A DNA stretch of 64,000 bases from Thalassomonas viridans (GCF_000948985.2 NZ_CP059733.1:3100001-3164000); one strand, 5' to 3'. Shown: positions 39,188 through 48,942, counted from the first letter of the stretch. The notes: generated by a model not told the origin, from the sequence alone. Translations and numbers: made by a program.

Positions 39188-41035
39188 TTATTCAAATTTG
39201 GGCATAACATAGCTGGTTAATACCTCCTGTACTTGCCGGCTATGGCAAGAAAGTTTGTCATTAAAGTGGCCGTTGAGATCCGCCTTGTAGGCAAGCGCCG
39301 GGCGCGGGGCTATTTCAGGCACCCATAAGGCATGATTGGTGGTGGCAAAGTCCAGCTTGGCGCTGCCGAGTATGCATACCGGTCCCTGGCTCAGGTTTTT
39401 GGCATCAAACAGCCAGAATTCCTTGCCGGTGAACATGCCGTTGCTGGGATTTTTCCTGACCACGGCGGTAAAGATATAACCCTCGTCCTGGGCACTTGAG
39501 TTTTTACGGGCCATAAATTGCGGGGTACGCATCACACAATCTTCGGGAAACTGGTAACTATCGCTGATCACCATGCGGCTGCAGTCCATATGGAGCAGGG
39601 CCGAAGGCACGGCGCTTTGCGGCAGGGTGTCGTTTTCATAAAAACGGTTCGGGTAGTCTTCATAGGCCCGGGCTACCCGCTTGACCAGGTGCTCGGGGCG
39701 GTAGCCGACGGCGGCCCAGTAAATATGCTCAAAGGTTTCCGGGAACTGGAAATGGCCGCGGTAGGCGGGGTCGTTCATGTCCCAGCACAGGCTTTCATCC
39801 CGGATAACTTCAAAGTCCGCCTTGATTTCCGTGGCGGAGATGGCATTGACCTGAATACGGGCCCGCACCAGGCCGCCGACATCGACGGGGGCCGCCGGGT
39901 AACCGGCGATATCGGACGGCACCCGGCCGCCGAAATACAGGGACTCCCAGTCGAACTGGGGTTCGGATTTGTCCATGGCGCCCAGGTACTGGCCGTACAG
40001 GGTGATGATATCGCCGTCGTCATTGTAGTTGCACATGATATCCGAGGTATCAAAGTCCAGCTCCAGGTAGTCGGCAAAGACCATGCTTTGGCCAAAATGC
40101 AGGTCGGCTTTGCGGATAATCCATACCGGGGTGCGGTGCTTCTGCGGCGTGACCGTGCGTATGCCCATGATGCGGGCATTTTCCACCCGGGCGGCGGTTT
40201 CAAAGATTAAAATATGGTTACGCGTAACGCTTAATGAGTGGGAAGTTGCTGTAATATAGGCGTTTTCTCCATTGCGTCCGATCACTTGCCAGCTTTCGAA
40301 CGGACCGGATAAATCCCAGCGAATAAGGCGGATAAAAGCATTTTTCAGCCCGGATTCTCCCATATTGCCGCCGTAATTGATGGTAAAACATTCGTCGGAC
40401 TCAAGATCGAAATAGGGGTGTCCCGTGGTTCTTATCTGGGGGAAAAGCCATTTGTCCGGCGCCAGTAAATCGGCAAAAGGGGGTAGGCTGGAGTGCCATT
40501 CCCAAACCTGGCCTATGGGGGTAACCAGTTCCAGGGTGGTGGCGTCGAACTCAAACGGCATGCCGCCTTCGTAGCTGAGGGCAAAACGGTTATTGCCCAT
40601 GTAGTTGGGGGCGGTATTGCAGTAATTCATAAAGCCCAGGTTCATGCTGAAATACACGGTACCGCCAAGCAGGGCAAACTTGTCGAAGGGGGCGGTGACA
40701 TGCTCCTGCATAATGGCGGACGGGGTATTGATCATTTTCCGGGTAAAGCTGGCCTGTCCGAGGGAAAAATCTACCCGGGTCAGTGCGCCCCTGCCGTTGG
40801 GGGTCAGTTGGTTTTCTTCCAGCGAGATGCCTTCGGTCATCAACACATGGCCGAATATATCTTCAGGCAATTGTCCGGACAATACCGTTAATTCATCCGC
40901 GGCTTCGTTTAAGCTGCCGTGCATGATGCTTGAAGGGAAACTGGAGGCGGCCAGCTGGGATTGTTCATGGCCGAAACTCACCATGGGCAGGGCGGAGAGC
41001 ACACCCGCCGTTTTAATAAAACGTCTTCGATCCAT
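39188..41035 (-). CDS. Tat-exported carotenoid-oxygenase (RPE65/lignostilbene dioxygenase) family protein
   Basis: A 615-residue protein whose N-terminus MDRRRFIKTAGVLSALPM is a twin-arginine signal, so the folded, metal-loaded enzyme is exported. The body follows the seven-bladed propeller of carotenoid cleavage oxygenases with histidines in plausible iron-ligand positions: TTGHPYFDLESDE, ATSHSLSVTRNHILIFE, LLHMDCSRMVISD and TTNHALWVPEIAPRP. These replace the more usual A-H-P, H-D-F and H-G-x-F motifs, so this is a divergent member and the substrate may not be a carotenoid. First gene of a two-gene unit with the flavoprotein; the divergent lipocalin-like gene lies 450 bp away. Confidence 0.78.
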   Translation of the reverse strand: MDRRRFIKTAGVLSALPMVSFGHEQSQLAASSFPSSIMHGSLNEAADELTVLSGQLPEDIFGHVLMTEGISLEENQLTPNGRGALTRVDFSLGQASFTRKMINTPSAIMQEHVTAPFDKFALLGGTVYFSMNLGFMNYCNTAPNYMGNNRFALSYEGGMPFEFDATTLELVTPIGQVWEWHSSLPPFADLLAPDKWLFPQIRTTGHPYFDLESDECFTINYGGNMGESGLKNAFIRLIRWDLSGPFESWQVIGRNGENAYITATSHSLSVTRNHILIFETAARVENARIMGIRTVTPQKHRTPVWIIRKADLHFGQSMVFADYLELDFDTSDIMCNYNDDGDIITLYGQYLGAMDKSEPQFDWESLYFGGRVPSDIAGYPAAPVDVGGLVRARIQVNAISATEIKADFEVIRDESLCWDMNDPAYRGHFQFPETFEHIYWAAVGYRPEHLVKRVARAYEDYPNRFYENDTLPQSAVPSALLHMDCSRMVISDSYQFPEDCVMRTPQFMARKNSSAQDEGYIFTAVVRKNPSNGMFTGKEFWLFDAKNLSQGPVCILGSAKLDFATTNHALWVPEIAPRPALAYKADLNGHFNDKLSCHSRQVQEVLTSYVMPKFE

Positions 41036-41485
41036 CTTGAAGTCCTATTGTTAATTATTATGAATTATGACTATGCCACTTAACAAGGAGAAACGCGGAT
41101 CAGCAACAAGCCGGCGCACGTTATTCATCCTTGAGTAACGACTACCAAAACAGGAATAAACTTAGGATCCGCTATCGCGGAAAAGAAGACAGTTACGGGC
41201 ATCAAGCTTGAGCAAGACATGCCAATCAATAAACCACCTGAGCGGGCCTGACGACTTTCCTTAGCCGCTTTTCGCCTTTTCTGTGGTTGAGGTGTCAGCA
41301 TGGCAAATACCGGTTCCGTCCGACATTTATTCCATCAGTGATACGTTACTGTAAAAAACTCCGACTTACAAGGTTAAAAAACAAACACTTAAGCAGATTT
41401 TTATGATATATCTAAAAAATGAGTGTCCGGCGGACACTCTACAACCACATTTTTAACATTTATGCAGATAATTGAGGGAACAAAT
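41036..41485. other. Divergent promoter region of 450 bp
   Basis: Separates the oxygenase-like gene (minus) from the lipocalin-like gene (plus). It contains the 19-bp palindrome at 41421-41439. Otherwise no gene or RNA seen. Confidence 0.6.
41421..41439. promoter_or_regulatory. 19-bp palindromic operator candidate
   Basis: GAGTGTCCG-G-CGGACACTC: two perfect 9-bp arms around a single base, centred 56 bp before the start codon at 41486. Size and symmetry are those of a dimeric repressor site. No regulator gene is adjacent. Confidence 0.6.
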
Positions 41486-42526
41486 ATGCTGCGTCTATTA
41501 TTTTTATTGGTTTTAAGCTTTTTACCGGCGGCCAGCTGGTCAACTACCTTAGATGATATCCGGGCACATGAGCCCACGTCCCGGGTCACCTGGGCAGAGC
41601 AATGGTTTTATAATGTTGCCGCCCCGGGCATAGGTTATTTCAAGGTCAGTTTTCAAACCTATATCGCCCCGGATTCTGTCGACGGCCTGGAAAAAGCCTA
41701 TATGCACCTGGCCTTTACCCCTTTACAGGGGGCGACGGTAAAATACGATCTCTTTTACGATGAGGTTATCCTGGAACATCCGACAAAAGCTGAAGCCTTC
41801 TATTACGAGGTGCCGGGCATTATTGTCGCCGATGAGGAGCATATCAGGGTCACTCATCCTGACTTTAGCTTTTCTATGGATTGGGACGGCCCCCACACGC
41901 GTTACTGGCCGGGATTAAACCCGGGACAAACGCCTTTTGGCATTATTCCCGAATTGCCCGGTGTCGGGGGGAAATGGTTCCTGTATACGGTAACCACACC
42001 GGTGCAATACAGTTTTGATGACGGCAGTCAGGCCTGGAGCGGTCCGGGTTATGCCCAGGTAGACAAGGGCTGGTACGATAAAGAGTCCAGCGCCGGCATG
42101 ATGTATACCATGGGCTTATCCGATGAGGCGGCCTTTATGTTTACCGGGGCGGTACTGGGTGATTCCAGCATAGAGATGTGGGCTGGACGTTATGTCTCGG
42201 ATAATTATGACCTGGTGTTTTACCCGGCATTTAAGGGCTTGTCGGTAAAACGGGAGATAGATGCCTGCGCCGGCCGCTTGCATGTCGAGCTTAACAAGGT
42301 CGGCAAAAAGCTGGTGCTTGATGCCAGGGCTGATCCGGAGAGCTTCTATTTGCTGAATTTCCCTTCGGTGATTATTTTTGGCGGTGAGCAAAACTATATG
42401 AAATCCATGAAGGCAGAAGTGGATATTAACCTTTATCACTTCGGTGAGCTGAAAGAGACCATAAACTTACCGCAGGCGCTTTTGGAATTTAGCGGGCCCT
42501 TTGCCTGCAGTGACTTGCCGGACTAG
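41486..42526 (+). CDS. Secreted protein, possibly lipocalin-like (AttH/CrtC superfamily)
   Basis: A 346-residue exported protein. The ATG at 41486 is chosen because GAGGGAA precedes it and a clean signal peptide follows (MLRLLFLLVLSFLPAASWS). The earlier in-frame start at 41423 would place the operator palindrome inside the gene. The mature protein is beta-rich: GIGYFKVSFQTYI, KAYMHLAFTPLQGATVKYD, a W-rich middle (GPHTRYWPGLNPGQTPFGII), then GPGYAQVDKGWYDKESSAG. The last element resembles the 'G-x-a-x-x-D-x-x-W' strand of AttH/CrtC-like double lipocalins. That assignment is weak. Divergent from the oxygenase and flavoprotein genes. Confidence 0.5.
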   Translation: MLRLLFLLVLSFLPAASWSTTLDDIRAHEPTSRVTWAEQWFYNVAAPGIGYFKVSFQTYIAPDSVDGLEKAYMHLAFTPLQGATVKYDLFYDEVILEHPTKAEAFYYEVPGIIVADEEHIRVTHPDFSFSMDWDGPHTRYWPGLNPGQTPFGIIPELPGVGGKWFLYTVTTPVQYSFDDGSQAWSGPGYAQVDKGWYDKESSAGMMYTMGLSDEAAFMFTGAVLGDSSIEMWAGRYVSDNYDLVFYPAFKGLSVKREIDACAGRLHVELNKVGKKLVLDARADPESFYLLNFPSVIIFGGEQNYMKSMKAEVDINLYHFGELKETINLPQALLEFSGPFACSDLPD

Positions 42527-42651
42527 TACTTGAATCGGCAGAGGTTTTGGCAGGCATTTGACAAACTTAACAAATCTTGAGTCCGGTTGGTAAATCTCTC
42601 CGGCCGGGCTTAAGCTTATTTAAGTTGCCGACATAGGATGCCTGTCTCAGT

Positions 42652-44451
42652 ATGACCTTGATTTATCAGTTTATTCGTAGCCTCTGTGCCTTATATCCTA
42701 AAAAAGTTGCCGCTAATCTATCACTACAGTTTGTCTTAGGCTTAACCCAGGGCATAGGCATTTTACATCTTTTGCCTTTGCTGTCCCTGGTATCCGGGCA
42801 ATCTCTACAGGTACTGGGGGCGGCTTCACTGAACGGCAGCGAGCAGGGGCTGCCTGACTTGCCCGCGCTGTTATCTTACCTGCCGCAGCTGACTTTAACC
42901 CAGCTGCTGGTAATTTTTGTGCTGATCTTGTGCTGCCATGGCCTGGTGAAACGGAAACAGTTTTGCCTGTCGGCAGCAATAGAAAATGCCTTTGTTTACC
43001 ATAGCCGAAAATCCCTCTATCAAGCTCTTTGTCGCACCAACTGGCCTTTGCTGTGTCGCCTCAGGAGCACAAATATCAACCATGTGCTTACGATAGAGGT
43101 GCAGCGGCTGGCGCATATGGTGAAGCTTTTTTTCGAACTGACTTCTGTTTGCCTGCTTAGCCTGTTTTATATCGCCCTGGGGTTATGGTTGCAGCCTCAG
43201 TTGTTGATGTTTTGCCTGGCCACCGGGCTGGTGCTGTTTTTATTGCTGAGAAAGTATAACCACCAGGCCAATGATTTAGGTTTGCAGTCACAGCAGCATA
43301 TCCGCTCGGTATTTGCCCTTGCCGGAAATTTTCTCGGGGGCGTGAAAACCATTAAGGCCCATGCCCTTGAACCGGTTTTACAAGATAAATTTTCACGGCA
43401 AATAAACAGCACCCGTGAGGTGGACGATCAATTTGCCCGAAGTCATAGCCTGGCGGCGTTCTATTATGAAATTGGCGCTTCAATTTTGCTTTGCCTGCTG
43501 CTCTATCTTGCCATCGGTGTGATGAATACCGGGCTTGCCGTGCTGATCACCTTATTATTTACCTTTTCACGCCTGATGCCAAAACTGGTGGCGGGGTTTA
43601 AACTGTACCAGCAGCTGTTAAACCATCTGCCTGCCTATCAGGCGGTGAAACAACTCAAGGAGCAGTTGAGCCGGGAGCGGGAGGCGCAAGGGGTAAAAAG
43701 CACAGAAGCCTCCCTGTCGTTTAACAAAGCACTGAGCTTTACCGATGTTTGTTTTGCTTATCCGGAGAAAGCGGTGATTCAGGGAGTATCCCTGAAGATA
43801 CAAGCGAAAGAGATCACGGCCCTGGTCGGCCCTTCGGGCAGCGGGAAAAGTACTTTGCTGGATCTTATGGTTGGCATTATTTCCCCGACCCAGGGTAATA
43901 TTTTTATCGACGGCAGGCCGCTTACTCCCGGAGTGAAAAAAAACTGGCAGGGAAAAATTGCCTATCTCACCCAGGAAGCCTTTTTATTTCACGATACTGT
44001 CCGGGCCAATATGCAGCTTATCAGCGGCCGGGTCAGTGATGAAAATATCTGGCAGGTTTTGGAACAAGTATCGGCGAAAACTTTTGTTGCCGCACTGCCT
44101 CAGGGACTGGATACCCGGATAGGGGACAGGGGCATGACGTTATCCGGCGGCGAGCGCCAGCGACTGGCGCTGGCACGGGCCTTACTGGCAAAACCTGAAC
44201 TCCTGATCCTCGATGAGGCAACCAATGCCCTGGATAAGGAACATGAGAGGACTATCGACAGGTTAATCGCCGAGTTAAAAGGACAAATAACAGTAGTGAT
44301 TGTTGTCCACGATCTTGTCAGGGTGCGCCAGGCGGACCATCTTTATGTTATTGAAGACGGACGGGTGAAAGAAAGAGGCAGCCGGGCGGAATTGCTTGTT
44401 GCCGGGCAAGGCTATTTAACCCGCCTGGCCGGCAGCAGCGAACTGGTTTAG
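42652..44451 (+). CDS. ABC exporter, fused membrane and ATPase domains (MsbA/peptide-exporter type)
   Basis: A 599-residue half-transporter with six spans in the first ~320 residues and an NBD from about 360. The NBD is complete: Walker A GPSGSGKST, Q-loop in AYLTQEAFLFHD, signature LSGGERQRLALARALL, Walker B LLILDEATNALD, and H-loop IVVHDL. There is no N-terminal C39 peptidase, so any peptide substrate would have to be cleaved elsewhere. It is convergent with the radical-SAM operon with only 18 bp between stop codons, which suggests that it belongs to the same island as its exporter or flippase. Confidence 0.88.
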   Translation: MTLIYQFIRSLCALYPKKVAANLSLQFVLGLTQGIGILHLLPLLSLVSGQSLQVLGAASLNGSEQGLPDLPALLSYLPQLTLTQLLVIFVLILCCHGLVKRKQFCLSAAIENAFVYHSRKSLYQALCRTNWPLLCRLRSTNINHVLTIEVQRLAHMVKLFFELTSVCLLSLFYIALGLWLQPQLLMFCLATGLVLFLLLRKYNHQANDLGLQSQQHIRSVFALAGNFLGGVKTIKAHALEPVLQDKFSRQINSTREVDDQFARSHSLAAFYYEIGASILLCLLLYLAIGVMNTGLAVLITLLFTFSRLMPKLVAGFKLYQQLLNHLPAYQAVKQLKEQLSREREAQGVKSTEASLSFNKALSFTDVCFAYPEKAVIQGVSLKIQAKEITALVGPSGSGKSTLLDLMVGIISPTQGNIFIDGRPLTPGVKKNWQGKIAYLTQEAFLFHDTVRANMQLISGRVSDENIWQVLEQVSAKTFVAALPQGLDTRIGDRGMTLSGGERQRLALARALLAKPELLILDEATNALDKEHERTIDRLIAELKGQITVVIVVHDLVRVRQADHLYVIEDGRVKERGSRAELLVAGQGYLTRLAGSSELV

Positions 44452-44469
44452 CAGGAAAAACATTAAAAA

Positions 44470-45147
44470 TTAAGCTGTTATCTGAAAGATGTAATTCTTT
44501 TCTATGATAAAGTTTTTGCTGGTCACCAGTTCCAGCCTTAGTTGCTGAAGCCGGGCAAGGGCATTTATCTTATCCAGCGCACAGCCATCGGACAACACCA
44601 TAAAGACCTGGCTCTGTTGTCCGGTATAGGTTTTGAGTTGGCTGAAAAGCCGGGTAAAGTAATCAAAGTTTTCGCCGCAATACCAGGCGGCCTGCGCCGG
44701 ATTTTCCGGGGTTTTGTTAAAATAGGGCGGATTGATGACGATCACGTCAAAACGTGAAGTGATACGGTCAAACAGATCCGATCGCAGCAGGGTCAGCGCC
44801 AGGTTATTTTTTCTGGCATTTTCACCGGCGTTGGCAATGGCCAGCGGGTTGATATCCGTGGCAACGACCCTGGCGCCGCAGCTGGCGGCAGATAACGCCA
44901 GCAGACCGCTGCCTGTCCCCAGATCCAAAAAAGTTTTGTTTTCGAGTGCTAAAGTCGAGATAAAGTCGGCGAGATATTTGGAGCTGAAAAACAGCCCGGG
45001 ATGAAAGACGCCGGGGTCAACCTTAAGTTGCAGGTGCCGGTAGGTCATCCGGCGCGGGGATTTGAGGTAGTAGTATTGCAAAAAGAGCTTGAGGGTTTTC
45101 CCCAGCAAAAATTTCAGGCTGCGGGTTTTCAGCTGTTGCCAGTTCAT
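44470..45147 (-). CDS. Class I SAM methyltransferase (small HemK-like type)
   Basis: A 225-residue protein. The ATG at 45147 overlaps the stop of the upstream radical SAM gene (ATGA), which decides the start over the longer frame to 45243. SAM site FLDLGTGSGLLALSAA, acidic residue in VVATDINPLAIANA, and catalytic loop VIVINPPYF, the N-P-P-Y motif of enzymes that methylate planar nitrogen atoms such as amide or ring nitrogens. Last gene of the nine-gene operon. The motif suggests methylation of a nitrogen in protein, peptide or base; the substrate is unknown. Confidence 0.82.
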   Translation of the reverse strand: MNWQQLKTRSLKFLLGKTLKLFLQYYYLKSPRRMTYRHLQLKVDPGVFHPGLFFSSKYLADFISTLALENKTFLDLGTGSGLLALSAASCGARVVATDINPLAIANAGENARKNNLALTLLRSDLFDRITSRFDVIVINPPYFNKTPENPAQAAWYCGENFDYFTRLFSQLKTYTGQQSQVFMVLSDGCALDKINALARLQQLRLELVTSKNFIIEKNYIFQITA

Positions 45148-46247
45148 TCGGCAAAACCACTGCAGCAGCGGGCGCAGGCAGGAAAAAGGCCCCCCGCCCG
45201 GCGAAGATCCCGGCGCAACCTGGCATAAGCGGCGCTGTTCCACAGGTTTTTTAAATTGTCCTGGTACAGGTTGCCTAAAGTAAGGTTAAAGCAGCGTCCA
45301 TGGGCGGGAATGGCGTTGCCGTCGGATTTAATCATGATATTGCTGAATACGTCTTTACATTGCCTGCCGATAAATTCGTGGGGAGCACGATAAAAGCGCG
45401 TTAATGCCGCTTCGTTTTCCAGCTCGGGGGAAACGGAGACATTAAAAGGGTATTGTCTGGATTTAAGCTGTTTCAGCTCTTGCCATAATAGGTCTAAATC
45501 CATAGCTTCTATTTCCGTTAATTCAATATTGGAATGGCTGGCAAAATAGCGGGGGCCGTATTCCAGGTTGTGCTCGAATGCGACGGATTTCGGGGTAAAG
45601 TTAGTGTGCATAAAACCTAAATGGCTTATCGGGTAGTGGCGGAAAAACTCCGCCAGGGCCGTTAACCGGCCAATATTCCAGCGGCTGATCACACAATATA
45701 CAGAGACTTTGGGCCTGGTATGAAAACTAAAGAGCTTTTCCAGGCCGGCCATGGCTTTTTCAAATGCCTGGCTGTGGCCGCGAATCTGGTTATGGATCTC
45801 CCGGGGGCCGTCGAGGGAGATAAAAAGTTCAGCCACCCGGTTTTCGCTGATGGCGTCAGCTTTTTTTTCTAAATTCAGGGCATTGGTGGTGATACAGGTA
45901 TAAAGCTTATGCTTGCAGGTCAGGGCGAGGGATTCTTCCAGGTGCTTGTAAATTAAAGGTTCGGTAAAGGCATAACCAAGCTTAGCATCGGGAAAGTAGC
46001 TGGCGGTTTGCAGCACGATTTTTTCAAACAGCGCTAAAGGCATATGCTTGGGCGTGCTGCCGATCAGGTTGGTGGCAAAAATGGTTTCATTGTTTTCTGT
46101 GCCGACATCGCACATTTTGCAATGCAGGTTGCACAGGTTGTTTACTCCAAGCACCAGCCATTGGGGCGGTGTGACCATATAACCGGGAAAGTAACGCCGG
46201 TTTAAGTGGCGGAGTTTTTTTGTCAGGGCTGCTTTAACCGGCGTCAA
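45144..46247 (-). CDS. Radical SAM protein with SPASM-type C-terminus
   Basis: A 367-residue enzyme. The start is a TTG, supported by a perfect GGAGG at 46254-46258 seven bases upstream. The [4Fe-4S]-SAM motif is CNLHCKMC near residue 38. A barrel follows, with FTEPLIYKHLEESL, LFISLDGPREIHNQIRG and VYCVISRWNIG. The C-terminus has further cysteines (GRQCKDVFSNIMIKSDGNA, GRCFNLTLGNL, FPACARCC), the arrangement of SPASM or twitch auxiliary clusters that occur in peptide- and sugar-modifying enzymes. It overlaps the upstream glycosyltransferase gene by 14 bp and the downstream methyltransferase by 4 bp. Confidence 0.88.
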   Translation of the reverse strand: MTPVKAALTKKLRHLNRRYFPGYMVTPPQWLVLGVNNLCNLHCKMCDVGTENNETIFATNLIGSTPKHMPLALFEKIVLQTASYFPDAKLGYAFTEPLIYKHLEESLALTCKHKLYTCITTNALNLEKKADAISENRVAELFISLDGPREIHNQIRGHSQAFEKAMAGLEKLFSFHTRPKVSVYCVISRWNIGRLTALAEFFRHYPISHLGFMHTNFTPKSVAFEHNLEYGPRYFASHSNIELTEIEAMDLDLLWQELKQLKSRQYPFNVSVSPELENEAALTRFYRAPHEFIGRQCKDVFSNIMIKSDGNAIPAHGRCFNLTLGNLYQDNLKNLWNSAAYARLRRDLRRAGGLFPACARCCSGFAE

Positions 46248-47412
46248 AATAAACCTCCATCGCCTTAGCGGCTATTTTATCCTGTGACCAGTGGCGCTGA
46301 AAAAATGCCATGCAGGCCGCCCGCTCTTGCGGCAGGTTTTTTGTCATCATCTTCACAAGGGCCTGCAATAAGGCCCGGTCATCACCGCAGGGCCAGAGGG
46401 CGCCGACGCTGCCGTTGCCGGTCAGGGTATTAAAGCTGGGGATATCCGTGACCACCGGAATTGCACCACAGGCCAGGGCATCGAGTACGGCTATGCCCGA
46501 ACCCTCGTGCTGGCTGCCCTGAACAAAAATATCGGCGGCGCTGTAATAGGCCGAGATATCCTGATAATCGATCTGGCCCAATAAGCTTACGCCTTGGGTA
46601 AGAGTGTCATCCGCGGCGATTTTTTCTTTTACTTCTGCCAGCAGCGGGTTATTGCGGAAAAGCATAGTTAACCGGCTTTGCGGGTAAAGCCGTTTGAAGG
46701 CGGCAAAGGCGGTCAGTATGGTTAAGGGATCTTTGTTTTTGTCCAGGTTGGCGGTCCACAGCAGCAGGGGGAAGCCCTGCAGTTGCAGCACTTTCCTGGC
46801 TGTGGCTTGCTCAAGGGGCCTGCAATTTGAGCTGCATTCCATCACTTCAAAAACCTGTTTGGCTTTCACTGCTTTGGTTTTTATCCAGTCGAGGGCCAAA
46901 GTTTTATTGCTAAACAAAAAAGCGTCCACGTATTTATTGACCCAGGGGCTGAAGATTTTCAGCCAGGTGCTATTTGGCTGTTCGGCATGGTGTTGGACCA
47001 CCCATTTGATATTTTGCCCGAGTATTTTTTGTAAATGTCGGCTGCACAGCGGGAATAATAAACTATGCAGGTGTACGCAAACGGCTGACGCCTCCTGGCG
47101 GGTATTGATAGCGGTAGCGGCTAATGTTTGCTTAATCCCCAGGTGGAAGCGGCGACAGATATGATAGGGGCGGGGTCTGGGGGGCAGGTCATCCTGAATA
47201 AAAAAGTACTTGATACCACCAGATTCAAGCTGGTGATCGCTGTGAAACCGCTGGAATAAGAACACTTTTGCCCCGAGCTTTTGGCAACTTGCCAGCCAGG
47301 AGCCGAGCATAAAATAGTGTTGCAGCAGTTGCTGCGGGCTTTCAAGCTCTGCCTGATAGCCATAGTTAACCATAATAAGCACTTGCTGATTGCTTTGCTC
47401 GGGCAAGGGCAT
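46234..47412 (-). CDS. Glycosyltransferase family 4
   Basis: A 392-residue GT-B glycosyltransferase. The C-terminal nucleotide-sugar domain is recognisable: LLLWTANLDKNKDPLTILTA, SLLGQIDYQDISAYYSAADI, then the donor-binding HEGSGIAVLDALACGAIPVV. The N-terminal half binds the acceptor and has no marker motif. No membrane span is predicted. It starts 3 bp after the stop of the upstream radical SAM gene. Donor and acceptor are unknown; within the island it probably adds a sugar to the product. Confidence 0.88.
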   Translation of the reverse strand: MPLPEQSNQQVLIMVNYGYQAELESPQQLLQHYFMLGSWLASCQKLGAKVFLFQRFHSDHQLESGGIKYFFIQDDLPPRPRPYHICRRFHLGIKQTLAATAINTRQEASAVCVHLHSLLFPLCSRHLQKILGQNIKWVVQHHAEQPNSTWLKIFSPWVNKYVDAFLFSNKTLALDWIKTKAVKAKQVFEVMECSSNCRPLEQATARKVLQLQGFPLLLWTANLDKNKDPLTILTAFAAFKRLYPQSRLTMLFRNNPLLAEVKEKIAADDTLTQGVSLLGQIDYQDISAYYSAADIFVQGSQHEGSGIAVLDALACGAIPVVTDIPSFNTLTGNGSVGALWPCGDDRALLQALVKMMTKNLPQERAACMAFFQRHWSQDKIAAKAMEVYFDAG

Positions 47413-47415
47413 AAC

Positions 47416-48927
47416 TTAAAACCCCGAAATTTCAGGCCGCTGGTAGGCGAGCTTTTTTTGCAGCCAGGCCAGTTCAACCGGAAAATGGTAAAAACGGGTC
47501 AGGTAACGGATACCGCTGATGGCCTTTAACAGCCAGTAGCGCCAGGATCCCGGGGGAATGGTGCGGGAGGTAGCTGACGGATAATAGGCATTTAAGACCG
47601 TTTGAAAATTGGCGATATAAGTCTGATCTTGTTCGGTAAGCCAGGGAACATCGGCGCTGGTACGCCGCTGTATCTGCCGCCATTTGGGGTTGGTCCATTC
47701 TTCGAGCGTAGTCGGGAAGGTAAAGCCCATGCCGGTAACGGTTTCATACATTTCCCCGCCGATAGGCACGGGATCGTAGCGGTACATTATGATTTCTGCC
47801 CTGGGGTTGATTTTCTTTATCCGGCGGATAAAAGCTATGCCCCGCTTAAGGTCCGCTAACGGATCCGGAGGGTTGCCCAGGATAAAGCTGAACTCGGGCA
47901 CTATCCGGTATTTCGCCATTTTGGCGGCAAGTTCCAGGATCACCCGGCTGCTTTGGCTGCCGCCTTTGTTCATGCGTTTTAAGGTTTCGTCATCGCCGCT
48001 TTCGGCGCCGAGAAACACCATTTTCAGCCCGGACGCCTGCATTAACGACCAGGTTTCATCCTTGTATTTTAACAGGGTATCCACCCGGCCTTCTCCCCAC
48101 CAGTTCAGCTTCAGCTTACGCGTCAGCAGGGCGCGGCAGAAATCCTGTACCCGTTTTTCTGAGGTAAAAAAGTTGTTGTCGTGAAACTCCAGGCCGTTGA
48201 TTTGCCAGTTGTCCACCATAAACTGGGCGAGCTCGCCGAGGCGTTCGCCTTTTTCCCCCATCCATTTGCCCTGGGATAGAGCCACTACGGCGCAAAAGTT
48301 ACAGAAAAACGGACAGCCGAAACTGGAATGGTGGCTTAAGGTGCGGCTGCCGAGATGGGTGTTGACTATATACCGGCTGACATCCAGCTTATGGTAGGGA
48401 TAGCGGGGCAATTTATTGGGATGCGTGGGAGCCCTGGGCGGCGTTTTTACCAGCTGGTTATCCTGCATATAGGCGATGCCGTTAACGGCTGCCAGGTTGG
48501 CCTTTAATTCTAACGTGGTGATCAGCTCTTTGAAGGTTTGTTCACCCGGGCCGATCACTATGTAGTCGATATCGGGATCTTCGGCGCACACCTTGGGATG
48601 GTTTAACGGGAAATAGCCGCCGACGATGACGATAAGATCTTTACATACCCGTTTGATCTTACGCAGATCCGCCAATGTCGAGACCAGTTGCGGGCCGGGC
48701 ATGATACTGATGGCCAAGTATTTGACCCGATACTGATGAACCTTGTCTATGATCACCTGGCCATAATCTGTTTCCTGCGCCAGGTTGCCGTCTACTATTT
48801 CATAGGGAAACAGATCTTCTATCAGGGAAGCCACCTGTAATATTGCGGCGGGCAGGCGCTGGTAGCCGGGTTTGGCACATTGGGGATTGTAAAAAAGTAT
48901 CAAGGGGGCCTGCCGAGTTTTGTTCAT
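47416..48927 (-). CDS. B12-binding-domain radical SAM protein
   Basis: A 503-residue enzyme of the cobalamin-binding radical SAM class. The N-terminal Rossmann-like domain (about 1-150) has LILFYNPQCAKPGYQRLPAA and VIVGGYFPLNHPKVC; the radical SAM cluster motif CPFFCNFC lies near residue 205. The barrel carries GAESGDDETLKRMNKGG and EFSFILGNPPDPL. The B12 domain lacks the D-x-H-x-x-G ligand, as is usual in this class. These enzymes methylate unreactive carbons or phosphorus or rearrange rings. It lies 15 bp after the methyltransferase gene. Confidence 0.87.
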   Translation of the reverse strand: MNKTRQAPLILFYNPQCAKPGYQRLPAAILQVASLIEDLFPYEIVDGNLAQETDYGQVIIDKVHQYRVKYLAISIMPGPQLVSTLADLRKIKRVCKDLIVIVGGYFPLNHPKVCAEDPDIDYIVIGPGEQTFKELITTLELKANLAAVNGIAYMQDNQLVKTPPRAPTHPNKLPRYPYHKLDVSRYIVNTHLGSRTLSHHSSFGCPFFCNFCAVVALSQGKWMGEKGERLGELAQFMVDNWQINGLEFHDNNFFTSEKRVQDFCRALLTRKLKLNWWGEGRVDTLLKYKDETWSLMQASGLKMVFLGAESGDDETLKRMNKGGSQSSRVILELAAKMAKYRIVPEFSFILGNPPDPLADLKRGIAFIRRIKKINPRAEIIMYRYDPVPIGGEMYETVTGMGFTFPTTLEEWTNPKWRQIQRRTSADVPWLTEQDQTYIANFQTVLNAYYPSATSRTIPPGSWRYWLLKAISGIRYLTRFYHFPVELAWLQKKLAYQRPEISGF

Positions 48928-48942
48928 GGTTTCCTGCCTTGT

